The notes under the pieces were generated by a model. That model made no database searches. It had not been told where the DNA came from and saw only the letters and a program-made list of their open reading frames with translations. A program made the position numbers and the translations under genes. DNA of 64,000 bases from Rhabdonatronobacter sediminivivens (GTDB lineage: Bacteria > Pseudomonadota > Alphaproteobacteria > Rhodobacterales > Rhodobacteraceae), in contig NZ_JACBXS010000022.1 of the NCBI RefSeq assembly GCF_013415485.1, forward strand, positions 1 through 64,000, read 5' to 3'. Shown one piece after another: positions 16,348-25,232 of this stretch (positions within the stretch are counted from its first letter, which is position 1; each line of letters opens with the position of its first letter).

Positions 16348-18341
16348 GGTACTGCCTCCCATATGACGGCGTCTGCTGCCATGGCGCCGCTCTCGCGCAC
16401 CAGCAGCGGGTTGATCTCAACTTCCTCCAGCGCGGGGTCCTGCGCCAGCATGTCCTGCAGCTTCATCGCGGCCTGCACCACGGCATCGACATCGGCGCGG
16501 GGGCGTCCGCGATACCCGTCCAGCAGCGGCCAGAGCCGCAGGCGGCGCAGCGCGGCGGTGATTTCGGTTGGCGTGACGGGCAGGACCAGCGTGACCGTGT
16601 CGCCCAGCAGCTCGGCGGCGGTGCCGCCAAAGCCCAGGGTCAGAGTGGCGCCATAGACCGGGTCCCGCCGCACGCCCAGGATCAGTTCGGCCAGCGCGCC
16701 GGGGATCATCTCCTCGGCCAGATAGCCAAGGGCGCCGGGGATTTCGGGCTGGCCCTCAAGCGTGGTCAGGTTCAGCCGCACCGCCCCGGCTTCGGATTTA
16801 TGGGCAAAGCCCAGCCCCTTGAGCGCCAGCGGCGGGGTCAGGGCATGGGCGGCACGGGCGAGCGCGGGCAGGTCCGGCGCCGCCACCCCGCGCGGCACGG
16901 CAATGCCTGCCTGCGCCAGCCGGGTCTTGGCGGCGGCTTCATCGAGCATGTGCACATCACGCGCCGGGGGGGCGGGCCAGGGTGCCCAGCCGGTGGCGGC
17001 GGGCGGGGTCTGGGCCGCAGCCAGCGCGGTCAGCGCGGTTTCCGCCCCCATCAGCACCACCACCCCGCGCGCGGCCATGGAGCGCGCGAGCGCTTCGTCG
17101 AAATTCTCGGGCAGGCTGGCGACGGCAAAGGCGGGTTTGCCGGTGTTGACCCCGGCGGCGGCGATGGCATCCAGCGCCGGGGTGAAGCTGGACGGGTCAC
17201 AGCGGTCCGGGCGCGGCGGGTCGATGACGAAAAGCCCCGCGTCATAGCCCGAGAGCATTTCGCTGAACACCGCCTCGATCCGGGCGCCGTCGCCCCAGAT
17301 GAAGGTGTGGTAATCCAGCGGGTTGGAGATGGTGACCATGGGGCCCAGGGCTTCGGACAGGCGCGCGGCGCTGTCGGTGCCGGGGGGCGGGAAGTCCAGC
17401 CGGTGGCGCGCGGCCAGATCGGCGATCATCCCGGCCTCACCCCCCGAACAGGAGAGCGAGCAGAGCCGCTGGCCCAGCCCCGGCCCGTGGGCATGCAGGA
17501 TTTTCAGGGTTTCCAGCAACTCGGCAGGGGTTTCGACCTCGGCAATCCCGGCCTGGTGCAGGAAGGCGCTGGAGGCCACGCTGTCGCCCGCCAGGGCCGC
17601 CGTGTGCGAGGCGGCGGCGGCGCGGGAAGCCTCGGTCCGGCCGGATTTGATGGCGACGATGCCCTTGCCCCGGGCGGCGGCCTCCTGCGCCAGCGCGGCC
17701 AGCGCCGGGGCATCGGTGATCCCTTCGACATAGAGCCCCAGCGCGGTGACGCGGGGGTCTTGCAGCAGGGCGCGGCCCAGTTCGGCCAAGCCCACCTGTG
17801 CGGCATTGCCCAGGCAGGCCACATAGGCGAGCGGCAGGGCGCGGGCTTGCATGGTCAGGTTGACGGCGATGTTCGAGGATTGCGAGATCACCGCCACCCC
17901 GCTGTCCACCCGTTGCCCGCCATGCTGATCAGGCCAGAGCAATGCTCCGTCCAGATAGTTGATGATACCGTAACAATTCGGCCCCAGAACCGGCATTGTT
18001 CCGGCTGCAGCCACAAGCTGCGCCTGCGCCGCAGCGGCGCCGGTTTCCGACCAGCCCGAGGCAAAGGCCACCGCGCCGCCCGCGCCCATGGCGGCGAGTT
18101 CGCCCACCACCTGCAGCGTGGCATCGCGGTTGACGCCGATGAAAGTGGCATCGGGCGCGGCGGGCAGGTCGGCGAGGCTGGGCACCGCGGGCAGGCCGCC
18201 GATGGTGCTGCGCGTGGGGTGGACGGGCCAGACCTGCCCGTCAAAGCCCATGCGCTGGCATTGTTCGATGACATTGGCGGCCCAGCCGCCCCCCATCACC
18301 GCGACAGAGCGCGGGCGCAGCAGGCGCGACAGGTTCTTCAT
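16344..18341 (-). CDS. NDP-forming acyl-CoA synthetase (acetate--CoA ligase family)
   Basis: A 665-residue protein with the alpha-beta fusion of ADP-forming acyl-CoA synthetases. It has an N-terminal CoA-binding Rossmann domain (LLRPRSVAVMGGGWAANVI), two succinyl-CoA-ligase-like domains (VLGPNCYGIINYLDG, AVISQSSNIAVNL, IKSGRTEASRAAAASHTAALAG with the phospho-His loop) and a C-terminal ATP-grasp domain (AKTRLAQAGIAVPRG, PLALKGLGFAHKSEAGAV, VEINPLLV). It forms an acyl-CoA from an organic acid; the acid is unknown. It is coupled to the CaiD-like crotonase by a 4-bp overlap. Confidence 0.88.
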   Translation of the reverse strand: MKNLSRLLRPRSVAVMGGGWAANVIEQCQRMGFDGQVWPVHPTRSTIGGLPAVPSLADLPAAPDATFIGVNRDATLQVVGELAAMGAGGAVAFASGWSETGAAAAQAQLVAAAGTMPVLGPNCYGIINYLDGALLWPDQHGGQRVDSGVAVISQSSNIAVNLTMQARALPLAYVACLGNAAQVGLAELGRALLQDPRVTALGLYVEGITDAPALAALAQEAAARGKGIVAIKSGRTEASRAAAASHTAALAGDSVASSAFLHQAGIAEVETPAELLETLKILHAHGPGLGQRLCSLSCSGGEAGMIADLAARHRLDFPPPGTDSAARLSEALGPMVTISNPLDYHTFIWGDGARIEAVFSEMLSGYDAGLFVIDPPRPDRCDPSSFTPALDAIAAAGVNTGKPAFAVASLPENFDEALARSMAARGVVVLMGAETALTALAAAQTPPAATGWAPWPAPPARDVHMLDEAAAKTRLAQAGIAVPRGVAAPDLPALARAAHALTPPLALKGLGFAHKSEAGAVRLNLTTLEGQPEIPGALGYLAEEMIPGALAELILGVRRDPVYGATLTLGFGGTAAELLGDTVTLVLPVTPTEITAALRRLRLWPLLDGYRGRPRADVDAVVQAAMKLQDMLAQDPALEEVEINPLLVRESGAMAADAVIWEAVP

Positions 18342-18646
18342 GGCAGGGGCAACGCGCAGGCGGTGGGCGGCGCAGGGGGGCTGTCCGCCCCCCTCGTGCC
18401 CGTTCCGGGCAATTCACCCCCCGAGAGTATTTTCGGCAAGATGAAGGGGTGGGGCGTGACGGTGCCCCCTGCCGCCGCGGTGATCGGGGCGGGCCCTGGC
18501 GGGCAGGTATCATATACGGGGGGCGGAACTGTTCCCTCCGGTGTGTTCTGGATCGTCAGTCTTGGCATTGGGGTGACCGTATCCGGGCTGAAGCGCAATC
18601 TGCGCCATGGGTGCCGTGCGGTCGGGGTGGTGTCAAGCGGGGGATG
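18342..18646. other. intergenic stretch with repeat copy B
   Basis: The 305 bp between the ubiH-like gene end and the CoA ligase start hold copy B of the two-hairpin repeat (18374-18447). No convincing gene is visible in the remaining 200 bp on either strand. Confidence 0.55.
18374..18447 (+). repeat. two-hairpin repeat with ATTCACCCC tail, copy B
   Basis: Hairpin 1 is AGGGGGGC/GCCCCCCT (8-bp stem, 18374-18394). After 2 nt comes hairpin 2, TGCCCG-TTC-CGGGCA (18397-18411). ATTCACCCCC and GAGTATTTTCGGCAAGATGAAGG follow immediately. It is the partner of copy A at 8329, with the same order and spacing. Confidence 0.8.
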
Positions 18647-19873
18647 TCAGATTGCACGGCCCTGCATGAGGCGCGGGAGGTCTCCGGTCAGGCCGGCGGC
18701 TTCGCGGATGAAGTGGCGGCGCAGTCCGGGCAGGGCGGAAACAATGCCCATGCCGAGGTCACGCCCCATGCGCAACGCGGGGTTGTCATTGGAAAACAAG
18801 CGGTTGAACAGGTCCGTGCCGAGGGCCAGGACTGCCGTGTCGAAGCGGCGCCATTGCTGGTAGCGTTCGAGCACGGGCTGGGTGGCGAAATCCTCGCCGC
18901 GGCGGGTGGCCTCGATCAGGACCTGGGCCAGGGCGGCGACATCACGCAGGCCCAGGTTGAGGCCCTGCCCGGCGATGGGGTGGACGCCGTGCGCCGCATC
19001 GCCCACGAGCGCCAGCCGCGGGGCAATGAAGCTGTTGGCAAGCGTCAGCCGCAGCGGATAGGCAAAGCGTTTTCCGTCCAGTGCAATCTCGCCCAGGAAG
19101 CTGCCGAAGCGGGGGCGCAGGGCGGCCAGATAGGTGGCGCCATCGGCGTGATGCAATGCCTCGGCGCGGGCGGTTTCCTCGCTCCAGACGATGGAGGCAC
19201 GGTTGCCGGGCAGGGGCAGGATGGCCAGCGGCCCGGCGGGTAGGAACAGTTGATGCGCGCAGCCATGGTGGGGAAGGTCATGGCGAATGGCGCAAACCAG
19301 CGCGGTCTGGCCGTAGTCCCAGCCGGTCCGGGCGATCCCGGCACGGCTGGCGGTGGGGCTGTTGCGTCCGTCACAGCCCACCAGCATCCGGGCCGAGAGC
19401 ATCCGCCCCGAGGCCAGCGTGACCTGCACCCCGGCGCCGGTCACCTGTTGTGCGGTGACCGTTTCGCCCGGGTGGTGCTGGATGCCGGGTGTTTCGGCCA
19501 TCGCATCCAGAAGCGCGCGGCGCAGGTAACGATCCTCGATCATGTGGCCCATGGGGCCTTCCTCGATCTCGGCGTGGTCGAACTGCAGGAAGAAGGGCGC
19601 GATGCCTTCGCCGGGGCGGCCATCGCTGGCCTTGATCTGTAGGATGGGTTGCGCGTGGTCTGCGATCTGCGCCCAGATCCCCAGTGCCCCCAGCGCCCGG
19701 ACCGAGGCCAGCGCCAGCGCATAGGCGCGACCGTCAAAGGTGTCACTGCGCAGGTGCTCCAGGGGCTGCGCATCCATCAGCGCGACGCGCAGCCCGCCCT
19801 TTGCCAGGGCAAGCGCAAGGGCCGGGCCATTGAGGCCGCCGCCGACGATCAGGATATCAGCGTCATGGGTCAT
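18647..19873 (-). CDS. UbiH/UbiF/Coq6-family FAD hydroxylase
   Basis: A 408-residue group A flavin monooxygenase. ADILIVGGGLNGPALALALA binds the ADP moiety, the DG motif is in LVGCDGRNSPTASRAGI, and LVGDAAHGVHPIAGQGLNLGLRD is the ribityl-binding GD motif with the ubiquinone-hydroxylase signature. It would hydroxylate a polyprenylphenol ring during ubiquinone synthesis; UbiH, UbiF, UbiI and UbiL cannot be separated from sequence alone here. Start ATG at 19873. It diverges from the amidase gene across 86 bp. Confidence 0.87.
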   Translation of the reverse strand: MTHDADILIVGGGLNGPALALALAKGGLRVALMDAQPLEHLRSDTFDGRAYALALASVRALGALGIWAQIADHAQPILQIKASDGRPGEGIAPFFLQFDHAEIEEGPMGHMIEDRYLRRALLDAMAETPGIQHHPGETVTAQQVTGAGVQVTLASGRMLSARMLVGCDGRNSPTASRAGIARTGWDYGQTALVCAIRHDLPHHGCAHQLFLPAGPLAILPLPGNRASIVWSEETARAEALHHADGATYLAALRPRFGSFLGEIALDGKRFAYPLRLTLANSFIAPRLALVGDAAHGVHPIAGQGLNLGLRDVAALAQVLIEATRRGEDFATQPVLERYQQWRRFDTAVLALGTDLFNRLFSNDNPALRMGRDLGMGIVSALPGLRRHFIREAAGLTGDLPRLMQGRAI

Positions 19874-19959
19874 GGGCCCAATATGGCGGTGGGGGCGGGA
19901 TTGTCCATGCGACATCCGCGCTGTAGCGTCTGCCCGTACGCAACAGGCAGGGCAGGAAC

Positions 19960-21297
19960 ATGCAGGACGACTGGCAGGCGATGAGCGCGGCGGATCTGGG
20001 CCGGGGGATCGAGGCGGGCAGCATCTGCCCCGTCGCGCTGGCCGAGGGGTTTCTGGACGCCATCACGGCGCATCCGTTTGGCCCGCGCATCTATGCCCGT
20101 GACATGCGCGCGCGGGCGCTCGATGAAGCGATGGCGGCGCGGGGGCGGGCCAGGGCCGGGCTGCGGCGCGGGCCGCTGGACGGGGTGCCGGTGTCCTGGA
20201 AGGACCTGTTCGATACCGCTGGGGTGGCCAGCGAATCAGGCAGTGCGCTGCTGGCCGGGCGCGTGCCCGAGCAGGATGCCGAGGTGCTGCAGCGCATGAC
20301 TGCCGCGGGCACTGTGGCGCTGGGCAAGACGCATCAGACCGAGTTTGCCTATTCCGGGCTGGGGTTGAACCCGGTCACGGCCACGCCGCCCTGTGTGAAT
20401 GACCATGATGCGGTGCCCGGCGGGAGTTCTTCGGGGGCGGCGGCTTCCGTCGCCTTTGGGCTGGCGCCGCTGGCGATCGGGTCGGACACGGGCGGGTCGG
20501 TGCGGATACCGGCGGCGTGGAATGATCTGGTGGGGTTGAAGACCACCCATGGCCGTCTGTCGCTGGCGGGGGTGGTGCCACTGGCGCCGCGTTTCGATAC
20601 GGTGGGGCCGCTGGCGCGCACGGTCGAGGATGCAGCCCTGGCGCTGGCCATCATGGAGGGGGCGCCGGTGCCTGATCTGCGGGGGGCCGATCTGTCCGGG
20701 GTGCGCCTGCTGGTGCTGGAGGGGGCGCCGTTCGACGATATTCGTGATCGTCCCCGCGCGGGTTTCGAGGCCGCGCTCGAGGCCATGGGCGCCGCAGGGG
20801 CGCGGATTGACCGCAAGAACCTGCCCGAAGTGTCCGAGGCGCTGGCGCTTTCGGCAATCATATACACGCCCGAATGCTGGGCGCAGTGGCGTGACCTGCT
20901 CGAAACCGCACCTGACAAGGTGTTCGCGCCGATCCTGGAGCGTTTCCGGTCCGGGCGCGATCATCTGGCGGCGGATTATGTGGCCGCCTGGAACAGGCTG
21001 AACCGGTTGCGGCGCGATTATCTGGCGGCCACCGCGGGCTATGATGCAGTGCTCCTGCCCACGGCGCCCAACATGCCCCCCGATGCGGCGCGGCTGATGC
21101 AGGAGCACGGCTATTTTACCACTGAAAACCTGCTGACGCTTCGCAATACGCGCATCGGGAACATGCTGGGGTTATGCGCCCTGACCCTGCCCACGGGGAC
21201 ACCCTCGGCCGGGATCAGCCTGATGATGCCACCCATGGCGGACCATCGTCTGTTGCGGCTGGGTGCGGCGGCCGAGGTGGCGCTTCGGCGCCAGTGA
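19960..21297 (+). CDS. amidase-signature family hydrolase
   Basis: 445 residues. The Ser-cisSer-Lys triad is visible: Lys in PVSWKDLFDTAG, the glycine-serine stretch DAVPGGSSSGAAASVAFGL with cis-Ser, and the nucleophile in IGSDTGGSVRIPAAW. It hydrolyses a carboxamide; members include GatA-like and catabolic amidases, but the C-terminal region (LPTAPNMPPD) looks catabolic and gatB/C are absent. The substrate is unknown. AGGAAC precedes the ATG. Repeat copy 4 follows the stop by 23 bp. Confidence 0.87.
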   Translation: MQDDWQAMSAADLGRGIEAGSICPVALAEGFLDAITAHPFGPRIYARDMRARALDEAMAARGRARAGLRRGPLDGVPVSWKDLFDTAGVASESGSALLAGRVPEQDAEVLQRMTAAGTVALGKTHQTEFAYSGLGLNPVTATPPCVNDHDAVPGGSSSGAAASVAFGLAPLAIGSDTGGSVRIPAAWNDLVGLKTTHGRLSLAGVVPLAPRFDTVGPLARTVEDAALALAIMEGAPVPDLRGADLSGVRLLVLEGAPFDDIRDRPRAGFEAALEAMGAAGARIDRKNLPEVSEALALSAIIYTPECWAQWRDLLETAPDKVFAPILERFRSGRDHLAADYVAAWNRLNRLRRDYLAATAGYDAVLLPTAPNMPPDAARLMQEHGYFTTENLLTLRNTRIGNMLGLCALTLPTGTPSAGISLMMPPMADHRLLRLGAAAEVALRRQ

Positions 21298-21320
21298 CGC
21301 GCCGCATGGCCTGCGCCGGA

Positions 21321-21371
21321 TGCGGCCCTGGCGCAGCGCCCACCCACCCACCCCGCTGCGCCAGGGCCGCA
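21321..21371 (-). repeat. G4-loop hairpin repeat, copy 4, with rewritten stem
   Basis: A perfect 18-bp inverted repeat (TGCGGCCCTGGCGCAGCG at 21321-21338 against 21354-21371) encloses exactly CCCACCCACCCACCC. The stem shares no sequence with the other six copies, yet the loop is the same. It lies between the converging amidase and hemF genes. Confidence 0.9.
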
Positions 21372-21402
21372 GGGGTCAGGTGGCATTTTTCAGGTCAGGG
21401 GC

Positions 21403-22296
21403 TCAGACCCAGCGGGCGAAGGGGGGCAGGCTCATCAGCACGGCATCGGGGTCATGGCTGGTTTCCAGGCCGAATTTCGTGCCGCGGTCATAGACCAGAT
21501 TGTATTCCGCATAGAGCCCGCGGTGGATCAACTGCGTTTCCTTGTCGGCTTCGGTCCAGGCCTGGGTGCGGCGCTTGTCGGCCAGGGGCAGGAAAGCGGG
21601 CAGGAACGCGCGCCCGACCGACTGGGTGAAGGCGAAATCAGCCTCCCAGTCGCCTGAGCACAGATCATCATAGAAGATACCACCCACACCGCGGGCGCGC
21701 TTGCGGTGCGGGATGTAGAAATAGTCGTCTGCCCATTCCTTGAACCGCGGATAGAAGCCCGGGTCATGGGGGTCGCAGGCATCCTTGAGCACGGCATGGA
21801 AGGCAGCCGTGTCCTCGCTGTATTCGATGCAGGGGTTCAGGTCCGAGCCGCCGCCAAACCACCAGGCCCCCGGCGTCCAGAACATGCGCGTGTTCATGTG
21901 CACCGCCGGGGCATGGGGATTCTGCATATGTGCCACAAGCGAAATGCCGCTGGCCCAGAAGCGCGGGTCTTCGGCCAGGCCGGGGATTTCCTTGCGCGCG
22001 GTCAGGGATCTCTGCGCGCGATCTCCCAGCGCCCCATGCACGGCCGAGACATTCACCCCCACCTTCTCGAACACCCGCCCGCCGCGCATGACACTCATCA
22101 ATCCGCCACCGGCATCGCTGCCATCCGCCGTGCCGCGCCTGGTTTCGCGCAGTTCGAACCGCCCGGCAGGCAGGTCTGAAAGCGGGCCGTCGGTATGGGC
22201 GTCTTCCAGGGCTTCGAATGCGGCGCAGATGTCATCGCGCAACTGGCGAAACCAGGCTGCGGCGCGGGTCTTCTGCGGGGCGAATGGGTCGGTCAT
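21403..22296 (-). CDS. hemF: oxygen-dependent coproporphyrinogen III oxidase
   Basis: 297 residues with the CPO signature blocks: GGGLMSVMRGGRVFEKVGVNVS, HMNTRMFWTPGAWWFGGGSDLNPCIEY, and HRKRARGVGGIFYDDL. The enzyme oxidatively decarboxylates coproporphyrinogen III to protoporphyrinogen IX, using O2, for haem and, in this organism, bacteriochlorophyll. ATG at 22296 (MTDPFAPQ). The photosynthesis genes begin 3.5 kb away. I see no TGT-N12-ACA site in its upstream region, which instead holds repeat copy 5. Confidence 0.96.
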   Translation of the reverse strand: MTDPFAPQKTRAAAWFRQLRDDICAAFEALEDAHTDGPLSDLPAGRFELRETRRGTADGSDAGGGLMSVMRGGRVFEKVGVNVSAVHGALGDRAQRSLTARKEIPGLAEDPRFWASGISLVAHMQNPHAPAVHMNTRMFWTPGAWWFGGGSDLNPCIEYSEDTAAFHAVLKDACDPHDPGFYPRFKEWADDYFYIPHRKRARGVGGIFYDDLCSGDWEADFAFTQSVGRAFLPAFLPLADKRRTQAWTEADKETQLIHRGLYAEYNLVYDRGTKFGLETSHDPDAVLMSLPPFARWV

Positions 22297-22447
22297 GGGC
22301 AGAACTCCGAAACGTCTGCGCATGGGCTAGCAGGAAACCCGGACGCTGGCCAGCACCAGCGGCGCATGACCTTTGTGGAAAGCCTGCGAAGACATCGGAA
22401 ACGCAATGCTGCGCGGCTTGTCCGCACAGTGGTATCAGCCAGCGCCC

Positions 22448-22496
22448 GCGCCCCCGAGGCGCGCAGGGTGGGTGGGTGGGCGCGGCTCGGGGGCGC
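22448..22496 (+). repeat. G4-loop hairpin repeat, copy 5
   Basis: GCGCCCCCGAG (22448-22458) pairs with 22486-22496 around GGGTGGGTGGGTGGG. This copy is inverted relative to copies 1-4 and 7, so the G-rich loop is on the plus strand. TTTT follows the stem. There is no abutting second hairpin; the flank TCAGCCAGCGCCC is shared with copy 6. Confidence 0.9.
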
Positions 22497-22545
22497 TTTT
22501 GTCCTGTTGCGGGGGCGGGTGTGACCGGCAGCCGCAAGGGCGGCG

Positions 22546-22773
22546 TCAGTGAACGCTGACCGGTGTAAGATCGTTCTGCCGGGCCAGCACGAAGGCCATG
22601 GTCCGGTCGGTCACCAGCGCCATGCGCTCGCCTTCCTCATGATGGATCGCATAGACGCGGGTCGCGCCCTGCAATTCGCGCTGCACATCATCGGGCAATT
22701 CCGTCACATCCACCGGGCGTACATACACGATAGGCTGGGTGTCGCCTTCGGGCAGGGGGTGTTTGCTGTTCAT
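22546..22773 (-). CDS. DUF1150 family protein
   Basis: A 75-residue alphaproteobacterial protein with the DUF1150 core IVYVRPVDVTELP and GATRVYAIHHEEGERMALVTDRTMAFVLARQNDL. Its function is not known to me. It lies 26 bp after the small heat-shock gene, a pairing I recall from other Rhodobacterales, so a stress-linked role is possible. ATG at 22773. Confidence 0.85.
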   Translation of the reverse strand: MNSKHPLPEGDTQPIVYVRPVDVTELPDDVQRELQGATRVYAIHHEEGERMALVTDRTMAFVLARQNDLTPVSVH

Positions 22774-22799
22774 GCTCTGCATCCTTGTCCTTGGCGGGC

Positions 22800-23213
22800 T
22801 CAGCCGCGGGTGATGGGGATCGACTGCTTGACTGCCTTGGGTTCAGGCCGCTGCAGGTCGATGTGCAGCAGGCCGTTTTCCAGCACTGCGCCCGAAACCT
22901 CGACCCCTTCGGCAAGTGCAAAGGCCCGCTGGAACTGCCGCGCCGCTATTCCGCGGTGCAGGAAGACACGGTCATCACCGTCTTCGCCCTGATGGCCACG
23001 GACCAGCAGTTGCCGGTTCTCGATGGTGATCGACAGCTGTTCCTCGCGGAACCCGGCCACGGCCAGGGTGATGCGGAACGCATGCGGCCCGCAATGTTCG
23101 ATGTTGAACGGCGGATACCCGTCGGTTCCGGCTCGCGCGGTGCGCTCCACCAGTTGTTCCAGCTGATCGAACCCCAGCAGCAGCGGGTGCGACGGAAAGG
23201 TAATTCTGCTCAT
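22800..23213 (-). CDS. Hsp20/alpha-crystallin small heat-shock protein
   Basis: 137 residues with an alpha-crystallin domain: PFNIEHCGPHAFRITLAVAGFREEQLSITIENRQLLVRG, HRGIAARQFQRAFALAEGVEV and the closing GLLHIDLQRPEP, followed by an SIPI motif of the I-x-I type at the C-terminus that mediates oligomer contacts. It is an ATP-independent holdase like IbpA. The N-terminal MSRITFPSHPLLLGFDQLEQLV is the IbpA-like opening. It shares an operon with the DUF1150 gene. No ROSE-type thermometer is evident in the short leader. Confidence 0.92.
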   Translation of the reverse strand: MSRITFPSHPLLLGFDQLEQLVERTARAGTDGYPPFNIEHCGPHAFRITLAVAGFREEQLSITIENRQLLVRGHQGEDGDDRVFLHRGIAARQFQRAFALAEGVEVSGAVLENGLLHIDLQRPEPKAVKQSIPITRG

Positions 23214-23383
23214 GCGGCAAGCCCTTGTATCAAGCGACATTGCAGCGGGCCCCTTGTCTGTTGCGGCGACCCGCCCGGTACAGATATGGGGGCTGGCGCC
23301 CGGCGTGCAAGGGTGCGTGGCAGCTTTGCCTTTGCCGGGGCATGCTGTATTGTCACGGACACAGAATCTCCACAGGACCTTCC

Positions 23384-23602
23384 ATGAACGCGCCATCGGA
23401 ACTGAACCACGAGGAAGTGCTGCGCATCAAGCTCGAGGTTCTCAAGCGGCAGCACCGTGATCTTGATGATGCCATCGCCGCCCTGCAGGAGCGGGCGACA
23501 GGTGATGCCCTGCAACTGCAGCGCCTGAAGAAGCAGAAGCTGGTGCTGAAGGACCAGATCGCGCGGATCGAGGACGAACTGACCCCGGATATCATCGCCT
23601 GA
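23384..23602 (+). CDS. DUF465 (YdcH-like) protein
   Basis: A 72-residue all-helical protein. EVLRIKLEVLKRQHRDLDDAI and LKKQKLVLKDQIARIEDEL are the paired coiled-coil helices of the DUF465/YdcH family. Its function is unknown. The ATG at 23384 is preceded by AGGACC. It diverges from hsp20 and is followed after 75 bp by purE. Confidence 0.85.
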   Translation: MNAPSELNHEEVLRIKLEVLKRQHRDLDDAIAALQERATGDALQLQRLKKQKLVLKDQIARIEDELTPDIIA

Positions 23603-23677
23603 TGGATCGGCAGTGCTGCGCATTGCGCCCGGCCCCGCGGAAGGTATAGTGCGCGCCAAATCGGGCAGGAGGCGCGC

Positions 23678-24166
23678 ATGGCGCAGGTCAGGGTCGGGAT
23701 CATCATGGGCAGCCAGTCGGACTGGCCCACCCTGCGCGAAGCCGCGCAGCTTCTGGAGGAGTTCGGCGTGGCGCATGAGGCGCGAATCGTTTCGGCGCAT
23801 CGCACGCCGGACCGGCTCTGGTCCTATGGGCAGGAGGCCGCGGGCCGGGGCCTGCAGGTGATCATCGCCGGTGCGGGCGGGGCGGCGCATCTGCCGGGAA
23901 TGATGGCGTCCAAGACGGCCCTGCCGGTGATCGGCGTGCCGGTGCAGACCCGTGCGCTGGGGGGGCTGGACAGCCTCTATTCCATTGTCCAGATGCCGCG
24001 CGGCTTTCCCGTTGCCACCATGGCCATCGGCGCGGCGGGGGCGGCCAATGCTGCCCTCATGGCGGTGCAGATACTGGCGCTGTCCGATCCCGCACTGGCG
24101 CAGAAACTGATCGACTGGCGCGCGGCCCTCAGCGCCTCCATTCCGCAGGAACCTTCTGATGACTGA
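23678..24166 (+). CDS. purE: N5-carboxyaminoimidazole ribonucleotide mutase
   Basis: 162 residues. The class I PurE signature is complete: [13 protein letters not shown] (phosphate and catalytic Ser-Asp), [14 protein letters not shown] (catalytic His) and [16 protein letters not shown]. It rearranges N5-CAIR to CAIR in purine synthesis. GGCAGGAGG precedes the ATG. It overlaps purK by 8 bp, giving the common purEK pair. Confidence 0.97.
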   Translation: MAQVRVGIIMGSQSDWPTLREAAQLLEEFGVAHEARIVSAHRTPDRLWSYGQEAAGRGLQVIIAGAGGAAHLPGMMASKTALPVIGVPVQTRALGGLDSLYSIVQMPRGFPVATMAIGAAGAANAALMAVQILALSDPALAQKLIDWRAALSASIPQEPSDD

Positions 24167-25226
24167 CCCCCTTGGCCCTGGCGCCGTGATCGGCATTCTG
24201 GGTGGCGGGCAGCTGGGGCGGATGCTGGCCGTGGCCGCCGGGCGACTGGGCTTGCGTGCCCATGTCTATGATCCCGCCCCGGCGCCGCCTGCTGGCGATC
24301 TGTGCCACGCCCTGACCACCGCCGCGTGGGAGGACCATGACGCCCTGCGCCGCTTTGCCGGGGCGGTCGATGTCATCACCTATGAGTTCGAGAACATCCC
24401 CGCCGCCACGCTGGACCTGCTCGAGTCACTCCGCCCGGTGCGCCCCGGTCGGCGCGCGCTGGAGGTCAGCCAGGACCGGCTGACGGAAAAGCGGTTCCTG
24501 CAGGACCTCGGCCTGGCCACCGCGCCCTTCGCCCCCATCGACAGCATGGATGACCTGGAGGCCGCCCTGGCCCGGATCGGCACCCCGGCGATCCTCAAGA
24601 CCCGGCGGCTGGGCTATGACGGCAAGGGCCAGGCGCGCATCTCCGCCGCGGCCGATGCCCCCGTAGCGCTGCAGGCCATGGCCGGTGCGCCCGCCATCCT
24701 CGAAGGCTTTGTGCGGTTCGAGCGCGAGATCTCGGTCATCGCCGCGCGTGGGCTGGCCGGTGCCGTGCAAGCCTATGATCCGGGCGAAAACCTGCACGAA
24801 GGCGGCATCCTGCGCCGCACCACCCTTCCCGCCGCCATCAGCCCCGCCACCCGGACCGAGGCCGCGCTGCTGGCCGGGCGCATCCTGACCGCGCTGGACT
24901 ATGTGGGCGTGATGGGGGTCGAACTGTTCGTCACCCCCGCCGGGCCGGTGGTGAACGAGATCGCCCCGCGGGTCCATAATTCGGGCCACTGGACGCAGCA
25001 GGGCTGCACCGTTGACCAGTTCGAACAGCATATCCGCGCCGTGGCGGGCTGGCCCCTGGGCGATCCGCGCCGCCATGCCGATGTCGAGATGGAGAACCTG
25101 ATCGGCGATGACATGGACCGGGTGGCGCAGATCATCACCGAACCCGGCGCGGCGCTGCACCTTTATGGCAAGACCGAAACCCGCCCGGGCCGCAAGATGG
25201 GCCATGTGAACCGCATCAGGACCTGA
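24159..25226 (+). CDS. purK: N5-carboxyaminoimidazole ribonucleotide synthase
   Basis: A 355-residue ATP-grasp enzyme. [17 protein letters not shown] opens the first domain; [14 protein letters not shown] is the ATP-binding loop, and [18 protein letters not shown] the metal and substrate site. It makes N5-CAIR from AIR, bicarbonate and ATP for PurE. Translation is coupled to purE by the 8-bp overlap. The end converges on a lipoprotein gene only 6 bp away, with no terminator visible. Confidence 0.97.
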   Translation: MTDPLGPGAVIGILGGGQLGRMLAVAAGRLGLRAHVYDPAPAPPAGDLCHALTTAAWEDHDALRRFAGAVDVITYEFENIPAATLDLLESLRPVRPGRRALEVSQDRLTEKRFLQDLGLATAPFAPIDSMDDLEAALARIGTPAILKTRRLGYDGKGQARISAAADAPVALQAMAGAPAILEGFVRFEREISVIAARGLAGAVQAYDPGENLHEGGILRRTTLPAAISPATRTEAALLAGRILTALDYVGVMGVELFVTPAGPVVNEIAPRVHNSGHWTQQGCTVDQFEQHIRAVAGWPLGDPRRHADVEMENLIGDDMDRVAQIITEPGAALHLYGKTETRPGRKMGHVNRIRT

Positions 25227-25232
25227 GCCCGG

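Noticed and set aside
22297..22447. PpsR-type site upstream of hemF
   Set aside because: A TGT at 22374 has its nearest ACA 15 rather than 12 bases on, and no other pair fits.
22195..22559. Short open frames running through the repeats, encoding EARRVGGWARLGG-like peptides
   Set aside because: The shared peptide is only the translation of the repeat stem and loop; it appears in different contexts and frames. It is useful as a search handle for copies, not as a protein.
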